From contig NW_027469736.1 of the NCBI RefSeq assembly GCF_051020765.1, positions 1-64,000 on the forward strand: a DNA stretch of 64,000 bases, in the 5' to 3' direction. The position numbers and the translations under genes are program-made. The stretch comes from Lasioglossum baleicum. Taxonomy: Eukaryota; Arthropoda; Insecta; Hymenoptera; Halictidae. Positions 18,161 through 26,900 of this stretch are shown here, in pieces. Within the stretch, counting starts at the first letter, position 1; each line of letters begins with the position of its first letter. The notes beneath the pieces are model-generated. The model saw only the letters and a list, made by a program, of their open reading frames with translations. It had not been told where the DNA came from and did no database searches.

Positions 18161-21100
18161 CTATCTTCTTCTTCTTCTTGAGAATTGCGCTCGTCTACGG
18201 TTTAGTTCCGCTTGTTCTTCTTTTTGTATCACGCGTTCTTTTTCCTCCTTAATTGACATTATGTCATTTATGTATTTTTTTATTTTTGGCATCTTTTTTG
18301 GGTCTTTGAGAATTTCCATCAGGTCGTTCCATTCTATGGTTCCTATTTCGTTTATGAGCGTATTTCTTAAGTCGTCCCATGCAGAGCATTCAAGAAGGGT
18401 GTGTCTCGGGCTGTCCTCTCTATTTGTGCAGGCTATGCAGATGTTGTCCTTGCGTTTGCCTATCCTAACCAGATAGTCCGAAAAACATCCGTGACCTGTG
18501 AGGATTTGTGTCAAATGAAAGTCTAGAATTGGAGGTCCCCATCCTATCCAGTCCGTTATCTTAGGGATGAGAGTGTATGTTTTGCGTCCATGCTCGGAGT
18601 TGTCCCACCGATCTTGCCAGAGACTTAGAGTTGTATGTCTTTCCTCATCCTTGAGTTCTTTTAATTTTTCCTTATATAGACCTTCGTTGGTCCTATCTAG
18701 TTTCGTTGCCTTGAAGAAAATACGCCGTCTCTCGTCGGCCAGTATAGTTAGCGGGGGAATACCCGCCAGAGTACATAGGGCGTCAAGGGACGTAGATCTA
18801 TATGCTCTAATAACTCTTGATAGTGCCATCTTCTGAACTCTATTGATGATCCTCGATTTGGTTATCCTGTTTGCTGCTTTCGCCCAAATAGGAGCAGCGT
18901 AGAGCACCACTGATTCGACTACCCTGTAATAGAGTAGTCTAGAGTGGTAGGTGCCTCCACCGATGTTAGGCATGATCCTACTGAGAGCTCCCGCTGTTTT
19001 GGCTGCTTTATTTGCTGCATAGTTTAGATGCTCGGTGAAGTATTGGGTTCCTTCCAAGAACATTCCTAGGTATTTAATCTTTTTTTGTGGTACCAAGGTG
19101 GTGTCTCTTATATTAATATTAATATCACGGGTGGACTTTCTACCAGTAAGTAAGAGTAGTTCGGTTTTCTCCTGGGCCAATGATAATTGGTTTTGTTCGA
19201 ACCAGTGGCTGATCATAAGGAGAGCTTCGGTGGCAATCCTTGACAGATCTATTCCCTCTCTTGCAGTGACAATGAGTGCCACATCATCAGCAAAACCGTA
19301 GAGGTGTACACCTCTGGGGAGAGGTAACTTTAAAAGTCCATCGTACTGGATGTTCCACAGAATTGGGGCTAGAACCGAGCCCTGAGGGACTCCCGCATAG
19401 ATTTTGGTTTCTTTTTCTTGGCACTGGCCATCAGTGTAGACCACGGCTCTTTCTTCCAGATAGTTCACAAGGATGTTTAGAAGTTTATCAGGGAGGTTTC
19501 TTTGTTTCAAGGCCTCAATTAGTTTTTTAAACTTGATTGTGTTGAAAGCATTACGCACATCAAGTGCAATCATGGCGCAGTGCCTGAGTTTCGGTTTGGC
19601 CTCATCCCATCGTTCTATCACCTCAGCAATCGCATGAATTGTGCTTCTCCCTCGACAGAATCCGTATTGATTTGGTTCAAATTGGATCTTGGCCGTCAGT
19701 CTGGTTTTTAAGCAGTATTCTAATATTTTGGACACGTTGGACAGGATGGTCAGGGGTCTCCACCCAACCTTGCCATCCTGACCCGGTTTTTTCGGAATCA
19801 GCACCAGTCTGCCCTTTTTCCATGGTTTTGGGAAGTATCCCAGGTTGTAACATGTGTTTATAAGATGTGTAAGATGTGGTGCTGCGATTGACCCCAGTAG
19901 TTTGACTAATTCACAGGGTATGCCGTCGGGCCCTGGGGCTTTCTTTTTTACGAGTTTTATAGCGTCTAGCACTTCCGTTATAGTAAACGGGTTATCGACT
20001 ATGCCAGTTTCCGATCTGATGTTCGTCGCTTCAGGTTCTGGAGTCGTTTGGAACAGAGAATCAATGATTTCTTTAGTTTCCACGTCAGACAGAACAGTAG
20101 GCGGAGGCCTTCCCGATACTGTTCCCATCACCCATTTGTACGGTTTACCCCATATATCTGCTTCGACACCGTCAATTAGGGTCGTCCATGCATCCTTTTT
20201 TGCTTTGATAATCGCGTATTTTAGTGTTTTTTTATCATTTTTAAATTTGTTAAGGCAGCCTAATATTTCTTCCATAGGTTTTCCCTTGGCTCTGGCTCTC
20301 TGGAGGGATCGACGAGAGGTAGCTGCAGTTTTCCTGAGTTTGCCTATATCGTTGTTCCACCAACAAACTTCCTTTCGATTAAGCATGGTCGGGTGTGGTT
20401 CAAGACTCGTGGCTACAAAGATTTCTTCCAGTGACTGGATATATGCGTCGATATCCTCGGCCGTGGAGATGGTGTACGGGTTTGCGATTTTAGTCATGTA
20501 TTCGTACATTTCAGTGAATCCTTTGACGTTTAGTTTTTTCATATTTCTTTCTTTTCTTGATTTCTTAGGTTCATTCATCTGGAATTTATGTAGCAGGTAT
20601 CGATGGTCTGAGGCTGTGTAATCTTCCAGAATGCGGCTGGAGGCTATGGATTCTGACATGTATGTGCCGCATAACATGAAATCAATCAGTGATATGTGGC
20701 CATTTCTTTCGAAAGTGTGAGAGCCTTGGCTAATGTTAGGGATTAGGTTGTAACTATTGCATAGCTCCATGATAGCTCCTCCATGGTCATCCAGTGAGGT
20801 GGAGCCCCATGCCGGGGATTTGGCATTGAAGTCTCCTGCGATGATGCATTTGTCCACATCAATAGTGCGTATGAAGTTTTCTAGTTGTGAGATATTGTCC
20901 TTGTATTCTTCTATGGTTGTGTTGGGGGAGAAATAGCACGAAATAATAGTGTAAGAGTCCAGTTGAATTGCGGCAATGCCCTTACTAGCGAATAGACTTT
21001 TAATATTTTGGAATGCTCCATATGTGGATTGGGGGATCCAAATTGAGGCGTGTTTATGTCCGTCACTGTACCAATAAGTGGGAGGAGACCATGGTTCAGA

Positions 21101-21232
21101 GATTATGACTATGTCGGCTTTGTGTTGGTTGGCTGCTTGTACGACCAGATCCTGTGCCATCTTGCAGTGATTTAAGTTTATTTGCAGGATATTAAAACTT
21201 TTCCTTTCTTTATTATTTTCAGGTGGCGTCAT
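18161..21232 (-). CDS. Element D ORF2: AP-like endonuclease / reverse transcriptase
   Basis: 1023 residues, same length and order as element A ORF2. Endonuclease: LQINLNHC, ISEPWSPP with the catalytic glutamate, GDFNAKSPAWGS and SDHRYL. RT: GVPQGSVLAP and YGFADDVAL. C-terminal motif: CIAC-x7-H-x4-C. Start ATG follows a 117-nt spacer made of ATAAATAAATA-type and GATAGATA-type repeats, so the two ORFs are less tightly coupled than in A. The frame is intact; the product should cut telomeric repeats and prime cDNA synthesis there. Confidence 0.93.
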   Translation of the reverse strand: MTPPENNKERKSFNILQINLNHCKMAQDLVVQAANQHKADIVIISEPWSPPTYWYSDGHKHASIWIPQSTYGAFQNIKSLFASKGIAAIQLDSYTIISCYFSPNTTIEEYKDNISQLENFIRTIDVDKCIIAGDFNAKSPAWGSTSLDDHGGAIMELCNSYNLIPNISQGSHTFERNGHISLIDFMLCGTYMSESIASSRILEDYTASDHRYLLHKFQMNEPKKSRKERNMKKLNVKGFTEMYEYMTKIANPYTISTAEDIDAYIQSLEEIFVATSLEPHPTMLNRKEVCWWNNDIGKLRKTAATSRRSLQRARAKGKPMEEILGCLNKFKNDKKTLKYAIIKAKKDAWTTLIDGVEADIWGKPYKWVMGTVSGRPPPTVLSDVETKEIIDSLFQTTPEPEATNIRSETGIVDNPFTITEVLDAIKLVKKKAPGPDGIPCELVKLLGSIAAPHLTHLINTCYNLGYFPKPWKKGRLVLIPKKPGQDGKVGWRPLTILSNVSKILEYCLKTRLTAKIQFEPNQYGFCRGRSTIHAIAEVIERWDEAKPKLRHCAMIALDVRNAFNTIKFKKLIEALKQRNLPDKLLNILVNYLEERAVVYTDGQCQEKETKIYAGVPQGSVLAPILWNIQYDGLLKLPLPRGVHLYGFADDVALIVTAREGIDLSRIATEALLMISHWFEQNQLSLAQEKTELLLLTGRKSTRDININIRDTTLVPQKKIKYLGMFLEGTQYFTEHLNYAANKAAKTAGALSRIMPNIGGGTYHSRLLYYRVVESVVLYAAPIWAKAANRITKSRIINRVQKMALSRVIRAYRSTSLDALCTLAGIPPLTILADERRRIFFKATKLDRTNEGLYKEKLKELKDEERHTTLSLWQDRWDNSEHGRKTYTLIPKITDWIGWGPPILDFHLTQILTGHGCFSDYLVRIGKRKDNICIACTNREDSPRHTLLECSAWDDLRNTLINEIGTIEWNDLMEILKDPKKMPKIKKYINDIMSIKEEKERVIQKEEQAELNRRRAQFSRRRRR

Positions 21233-21349
21233 TAAGTGGTAAGTATATGTATATAGATCTATAAATAAATAAATAAATGTAGATAGATAGATAGGCAGGT
21301 AAGTAGTGTTTAAATATAACCAGGTATAAATAGTTAAGTATAAAATGTA

Positions 21350-23494
21350 TTAAGATTTGTTTTGGTTTGGGCTCTTGTCTGGGCTTTTAACTATTGGTAT
21401 ATCCCCAACCTGAGAGGGGGTTTTCTTGTTCGTTTTTTCTTTAGGTTTCTTTAGTTGTCTGGCTGCCTCCAGAGCCTTGCGATAAATTGGGCATTTCAGA
21501 CTGCCGTCTCTGTGCCCTTCCACTTGACATAAAATACATTTCTCCGCATTGTTGCATTGGGAGCTCTGGTGATCGTCACTGCCGCATCGACGGCAGAGTT
21601 TGGATCTGTCGACCCCCAGGCATGACCTTGCGGTGTGTCCAAAGTCTCTGCACTTGTAGCATTGTGTAATGTCTTCGCGTTCTACGATACGACATAGTCC
21701 CCATCCCACTCGGAGGGTTCGACTAGATAGTAGCTTCTCAGCTACCGTTGTCGACGCTATCAGTGTTGCATTCTGTCTTCCAGCAAAAGCTGGTCGTAGC
21801 GCCTTGACTGAAATGCTTTCAGCTAGCGTACCAGGTATGGAATTTATAATAGCCTCGCTTATGTCTTCGGCTGTAACATCGCCGTCCAATTGTTTCAGGT
21901 GCAGCACCTTTTTATGGGAACTAAACACCGTTGACTTGGCTCCAGTAATTCGATTATTAATTAGGGTGCTGAGGCAGGAGGCTTTGGTAGTGTCACCTTT
22001 AATGGATACTAATACCTCACCTTTCTTGTTTGCTTTGACTCCAGCAATAGTGAAGCCTTCTTTGTGGATGTTTATATTGTTTTTTAGGGCCTTTAGTGTC
22101 TCGGCATATGTTCTTGTTTCACTGCTAACGAGAACCGTTTCTACGCCACTTTGGGGCTTTTTAGTTTCACCTCTGTATAGATTGCAGTGTATGCTGACGT
22201 CGATTTTAGTGTTTAAGAAGATGATCTCTATCATCTTTCTCAGCAGGTACGGATCCAGCGAATCGTACGTGATCGCAATCTTTTGTCTGGCATTTTCTTG
22301 TGTTATGTCCTTAAGTTCTTTAAGCGCAGTGAATATGGTTTCCAGGTTAATGGGGCTCTCGTCTTTTGGTCTATCTATCAGATGATAGATAAATTTTTCA
22401 TCCAGGATCTTTGAGCCTGGGTTACCTTTCTTCCCTGGTAGACATGTGGCAACAACTAGGTACACAACCGAGCCTAAGGAGGGATCTTGATCCTTCATCT
22501 CATCTTGGCCTTGATATTTTTCAAGTATTGCCTTGGTAGGACCCTTGTCCACTTTAAAATCAGCGGGTACAAAGCAGGCTATATCTGTGTCTTTCATGCT
22601 TAATATGTTAGCATTATTTATGGTGGTACGTTGGAAGACAGATTTGTTCCACCTTCTTTCTTGTAAGGTGCTAAAGTTTTCGTAGTTTATGTCCTTGGTC
22701 TTCCAGCTTTCCATCTCGTCAAGGTCTAAGTCTTCGGGATTCCCGGTCTGGGTGCCAATGGTGCGGGTTTCCGTAGCCTTCTTGCATTGTGCTTCGTCTG
22801 CTTTTCTTTGAGTAGTTCTGGTATTCGATTCACGGCTGGTCTCCGGTTGCTCTTTGATATTCGAATTTTTGAATGCACGTTGCATTTCATTAAAGGTCTT
22901 AATTGTCTTAGTTACCGCTGACTTAACTTCTAGTCTAATACCGTCCCGTCCTTTAACAAGACCGGAGAGGTCTTTGAGTGCGTCTGCCAGAGTTTTGATG
23001 TTTGCACTTATGCTGGTGTTGGGTGTCGCTTCCGTGCTGTTAGTAGTCCTTTTCCTCTTCCTTTGTTGTTCTGGTGTGAGGTTATCGTGTTCAAATTCAA
23101 ATTGAAGAATTTCCATTTCTTCAACTGCTTCAGTTGCGTCTGGTGCAGAGCTCGAGCGCTGTCTTCCTAACGTCGGGCTCTGTCTATTCCTCCCACTTAC
23201 TCCAACAGACGGTCCACTCGCGACGTTGGAGCTCGTAGGACTTCTCGCAAGGACTCTGCTAGGAGTGAAAGCCTTATTAGGATCCTCTCGCTCGGGTTTA
23301 TAAGGGGTAGAGGTATAAGGTAGCGGTAGTATAGTTTCTTTAATCGTAATTGATTCAGTGTCCATTTCGATGTTTCCTCCCTCGCGAGTTGTGTCGGAGA
23401 TCTCGAAAACAGTGTCCTCCAGATATCCTTCAATGTCTTTATTTTTTTTTGGAGATTTTTTGTGTTTGGTTTTTTCTTTGTTATATGGATCCAT
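21350..23494 (-). CDS. Element D ORF1: gag-like protein with three zinc knuckles
   Basis: 714 residues from the ATG starting MDPYNKEK, matching the 713 of element A. The frame stays open 61 codons further upstream to another ATG, but that stretch is the GC-rich leader, whose frame is not kept in A. Three knuckles: CYKCRDFGHTARSC, CRRCGSDDHQSSQC and CILC-x4-H-x5-C. The central domain aligns with A (RDGIRLEVKSAVTK, YLVVATCLP). Basic C-terminal tail. Likely RNA-binding and telomere-targeting partner of ORF2. Confidence 0.88.
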   Translation of the reverse strand: MDPYNKEKTKHKKSPKKNKDIEGYLEDTVFEISDTTREGGNIEMDTESITIKETILPLPYTSTPYKPEREDPNKAFTPSRVLARSPTSSNVASGPSVGVSGRNRQSPTLGRQRSSSAPDATEAVEEMEILQFEFEHDNLTPEQQRKRKRTTNSTEATPNTSISANIKTLADALKDLSGLVKGRDGIRLEVKSAVTKTIKTFNEMQRAFKNSNIKEQPETSRESNTRTTQRKADEAQCKKATETRTIGTQTGNPEDLDLDEMESWKTKDINYENFSTLQERRWNKSVFQRTTINNANILSMKDTDIACFVPADFKVDKGPTKAILEKYQGQDEMKDQDPSLGSVVYLVVATCLPGKKGNPGSKILDEKFIYHLIDRPKDESPINLETIFTALKELKDITQENARQKIAITYDSLDPYLLRKMIEIIFLNTKIDVSIHCNLYRGETKKPQSGVETVLVSSETRTYAETLKALKNNINIHKEGFTIAGVKANKKGEVLVSIKGDTTKASCLSTLINNRITGAKSTVFSSHKKVLHLKQLDGDVTAEDISEAIINSIPGTLAESISVKALRPAFAGRQNATLIASTTVAEKLLSSRTLRVGWGLCRIVEREDITQCYKCRDFGHTARSCLGVDRSKLCRRCGSDDHQSSQCNNAEKCILCQVEGHRDGSLKCPIYRKALEAARQLKKPKEKTNKKTPSQVGDIPIVKSPDKSPNQNKS

Positions 23495-23969
23495 GTGATT
23501 CCCACGAGTGTGGTCGGAAAGCACGGTCACACCTGGTAGAGCCGCCTTACCAGGTGAAGCCCAACTTACTCCGTGGGGCGGGCTGGTACCCCGGAGGTGG
23601 CATGCTATTGGTCCGGTGCACCCACCAGACCCACTCCCGGCGCTCCGCGTTCCCGGGAGTAGTCTCCTTCGCCGCATGCCGAAAACTTGGAGTTAAGGAC
23701 TTTTTATAGAGGTTTATCCTCCTCGCAGGGCCGGCCGGTAAAGGCAAGCCCCCCCGCTCCGGAACCTTCCGGTTTGCGGTCTACGGACCTGAGCCGACAT
23801 CTTGCGACCCAGTTCCGACCACTCGCTCCGTTAGCACACACCGCAGTGTGCCCCAGGGTCCACCACGAGGAGGTGGAGCGAGAGGGTTTTAGGATACGGA
23901 CCACCGCCACTGCAGTCATATCCTTCAATGATTCCGAGTCATCATTGAAGAACCCCGTATCCCTCAGAC
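23495..23969 (-). promoter_or_regulatory. GC-rich 5' UTR of element D
   Basis: Aligns with 6104-6584 of element A almost throughout, including CCCCCGCTCCGGAACCTTCC, the ACACACCGCAGTGTG palindrome and GAGGAGGTGGAGCGAG. The last part next to the telomere junction differs (an inverted pair around CAATGATTCCGAGTCATCATTG in D). Candidate internal promoter or structured leader. Confidence 0.6.
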
Positions 23970-24012
23970 CCCTAACCTAACCTAACCTAACCTAACCTAA
24001 CCTAACCTAACC
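23970..24012 (+). repeat. Innermost telomeric repeat (CCTAA)n
   Basis: About eight CCTAA units, the last array towards the interior. It merges into a 42-bp unit that itself contains ACCTAACCC. Confidence 0.95.
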
Positions 24013-24088
24013 CATAGAATGCATCTCCTAACACGTGTTTTGACTAACCTAACCCATAGAATGCATCTCCTAACACGTGTTTTGACTA
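24005..24088 (+). repeat. Two copies of a 42-bp unit containing telomeric sequence
   Basis: Two identical 42-bp copies (24005-24046, 24047-24088), each ACCTAACCCATAG followed by AATGCATCTCCTAACACGTG and TTTTGACTA. Period and register resemble the 42-bp array at 24300-24715 (26 of 42 positions match by eye). The 53 bases from 24089 to 24141 hold nothing recognised. Confidence 0.85.
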
Positions 24089-24141
24089 CAGCACTTTGAT
24101 CCTAGCCATGAGGCTGAGAAGCTTGTTTTTGGTTTTTTGAA

Positions 24142-24299
24142 ATGCGCATGCGCAGGTTTTGTGGGATGCGCATACGCTGGTTTTGTGGGATGCGCAGGTT
24201 TTTTGGGATGCGCATGCGCAGGTTTTGTGGGATGCGTATACGCTGGTTTTGTGGGATGCGCAGGTTTTGTGGGATGCGCATGCGCAGGTTTTTTGGGAT
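24142..24299 (+). repeat. Compound 24/24/18-bp tandem repeat
   Basis: Units beginning ATGCGCATGCGCAGG, ATGCGCATACGCTGG and ATGCGCAGG, each ending TTTTGTGGG or TTTTTTGGG, in lengths 24, 24, 18, repeated twice and then a final 24. The higher-order period is therefore 66 bp. CpG-rich. Confidence 0.88.
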
Positions 24300-24715
24300 G
24301 GTACGCGTTTCTACTCGACTAGCCTGCGTGATGCATCCTCCCGCACGCGTTTCTACTCGACTAGCCTGCGGTAAGCATCCTCTCGCACGCGTTTCTACTC
24401 GACTAGCCTGCGTGATGCATCCTCCCGCACGCGTTTCTACTCGACTAGCCTGCGGTAAGCATCCTCTCGCACGCGTTTCTACTCGACTAGCCTGCGGTAA
24501 GCATCCTCTCGCACGTGTTTCTGCTCGACTAGCCTGCGTGATGCATCCTCCCGCACGCGTTTCTACTCGACTAGCCTGCGGTAAGCATCCTCTCGCACGC
24601 GTTTCTACTCGACTAGCCTGCGGTAAGCATCCTCTCGCACGTGTTTCTGCTCGACTAGCCTGCGGGATGCATCCTCTCGCACGTGTTTCTGCTCGACTAG
24701 CCTGCGGGAGAGAGG
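24300..24715 (+). repeat. 42-bp subtelomeric tandem repeat
   Basis: About ten copies of a 42-bp unit, ACGCGTTTCTACTCGACTAG followed by CCTGCG and GATGCATCCTC. Two main variants alternate (GTGATGCATCCTCCCGC and GGTAAGCATCCTCTCGC). It ends where the outer arm of the MULE structure starts. Confidence 0.9.
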
Positions 24716-24718
24716 CCT

Positions 24719-24958
24719 TCAGTTGCGCACAATACGATTGCCCACATGCACATTGCGCACATATCATTTGGACACAGCATGATTGGGCACAAGTACAATC
24801 AGACACATCTCGATTGCGCACAAGGAGCATCGGACACATCTCGATTGCGCACAAGAAGAATCGGGCACATCTCGATTGCGCACAAATAGAATTGGATTCA
24901 TCTTTATTGGGCACAGATAAAATTGCACACACGCGAATCGTGCACAAATAGAATTGCT
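24719..24958 (+). repeat. Degenerate tip repeats of the left arm
   Basis: About ten loosely spaced copies (roughly 20-bp steps) of a motif like CGATTGCGCACA alternating with CGGACACATCT. The same array, one unit shorter, forms the right arm tip at 45160-45376. Candidate transposase binding sites. Confidence 0.7.
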
Positions 24959-26224
24959 TACTGTAATTTTGAACGCAGATGGAAATGCGGCCGATGGCAG
25001 ATGGAAATGATGGAAGTGCAAATCTAGGTTTATGTATTCTTGTGAAGGATCTGCCAGATACACCTAGACGAATTAATTTTTGAAGTGTAGAAATTAATGG
25101 TTTTTGGTGTGTGCAATAAATTTTAGGTTATAATGTTTTTACTCGAAATATGGTTTCAATAGTGTCTGTATTAAGAGATAAAATTTGTGCAGTTAGTAGT
25201 AGATTATTCGATTTTTAATATTAATGTGATTGTGAATTAAAATATTGACAACGAAGAGCGAAGGACTGAAAAATTACACGAATGTATAGAATTGATTTCA
25301 CAGCTCCCGAATAATTCTGTGTGAAAAAGATAATTTAGATAAGTATTTTTTGCCTATAAAATATAATCATTTTTCTGAGTAATGAATACGATACTTTGTG
25401 ATTTTTTATATTTTTCTTTTACATGTGGTGTACGAAGCATATCTACTAGCTGAACTATTTTAATTGGAACGCACGGTCATATCCTGATTATTGCAAGGAT
25501 AATGTTCTCACGGTGAGTAATATGTAGCTTGTGATCTTGAAAACCATTATATTCTTAGATAGAAAGCATTAATAATTGAAGTTTATACGCGACATATATG
25601 ATCGTGCTTTATACAATCTTTTTTAAACCAGTTAATCAGCGTGTAATGTCACAGCAGCGTTTAGAATGATAACTGTAAAGTTATGTAAATATAAGACATG
25701 CAACGGAATTCGTGGATTATTAAATTTTTGAAATTAATGTGATTGCGAATTAAAATAGTGACAACGAAGAGCGAAGGACTGAAAAATTACACGAATATGT
25801 AGAATTGCTTTCACAGCTCCGGAATAATTCTGTGTGAAAAAGATAATTTAGATAAGTATTTTTTGCCTATAAAATATAATCATTTTTCTGAGTAATGAAT
25901 ACAATACTTTGTGATTTTTTATATTTTTCTTTTACATGTGGTGTACGAAGCAGAATTACTAGCTGAACTATTTTAATTGGAACACACGGTCAGATCCTGA
26001 TTATTGCAATGACAATGTTCTAACGGTAAAAAGCATTGATAATTTAACTTTCTATTCTTTGTATGTCTTGAAATATTCATAATATGAAGAATAAATAATA
26101 ATTATCAGTAGATAAGAAACATTTTTTAATAAATTTTAGTGCAAATTTCATCCCGATATCTCTGATGGTTCAAGAGTTATAGTAAAATGTCAGGATCCAA
26201 CCTGCTGTGTTCGGTCGTCGTATG

Positions 26225-26488
26225 TAGGGCTGTGCGAACATCTGCAGAATGCGAGCCAAACTAAGTTCGACTGAGTCGAGCCGAGTCGAGTCGAGTTCTC
26301 GCACGAAGCGAACGGTTCGCACGGGACGGATAGTTCGTATCGATGCGAGTACTTCGCATCGATGCGAACTATCCGTCCCGTGCGAACCGTTCGCTTCGTG
26401 CGAGAACTCGACTCGACTCGCACAAGCGAGTCTCGACTCGACTCGACTCGAACTCGGCTCGCATTTTGTGAGCCCGCTTGCAGCTCTA
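26225..26488 (+). mobile_element. hAT-type foldback element (264 bp)
   Basis: Flanked by the 8-bp target duplication GTCGTATG (26217-26224 and 26489-26496). Ends TAGGGCTG and CAGCTCTA form short terminal inverted repeats of hAT type. The interior is a near-perfect palindrome of about 140 bp around CGATGCGAGTACTTCGCATC, flanked by GAGTC repeats. The right arm has the intact empty site CATACGAC (43872-43879), proving insertion after the arms became alike. Confidence 0.9.
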
Positions 26489-26900
26489 GTCGTATGCTGT
26501 GTATCGCGCGGTGCAGCATTCAAACAAATTTTTAACAACATTCTTTGTTAGAACTAATTTTACGGAAAGTTTCTATCTTTGTCAGCGATAATATCATCGA
26601 CCATATTTTCATTTTTATGTTCTTCAGAATCATTTGTTTAGTCAGCGACCACCATTTGTTATTTCATCTGACGCACGCAACGCGTAGCTAACGAATATTA
26701 CAATACAATATTGTTAGAATCAATTATATTCTAGGTAATGATCGTATTTTCATATTCATTCTATAAAATGTGTAATCGTAATTTTACCGTGTCGTCAATG
26801 TTTTACCAATTTTTTTACATATGTTGAATTATGGCTGTTTAAAATTCATTGTATTGCCGATAATATTTTGTTTCTCTCAAAGTAATCATACTGTTAATAG

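Larger units (their letters stand above)
17813..23969 (-). mobile_element. Element D: R1-clade telomeric retrotransposon, sister of element A
   Basis: Complete element with telomeric repeats on both sides, in the same orientation as A and B. Minus order: start AGGGGTCTGAGG after GGTTA repeats, GC-rich 5' UTR, ORF1, a 117-nt A/T-rich spacer, ORF2, a 3' UTR of about 330 bases, and an A tail of about 20 bases interrupted by one T. It shares with element A the 3' UTR block, the 5' UTR and both ORFs end to end. The protein differences show A and D are separate subfamilies, not a recent duplication. Confidence 0.9.

Noticed and set aside
23495..23677. 61-codon N-terminal extension of element D ORF1 into the leader
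   Set aside because: The DNA is conserved in element A but the frame is broken there by one base and meets a stop, so conservation is at RNA or DNA level. The ATG at 23494 matches that of A.
24102..24951. Long open frames on both strands (281 and 269 codons)
   Set aside because: They run through tandem repeats whose unit lengths (18, 24, 42) are multiples of three and lack stops, so openness is automatic. No domain and mirror-image openness.
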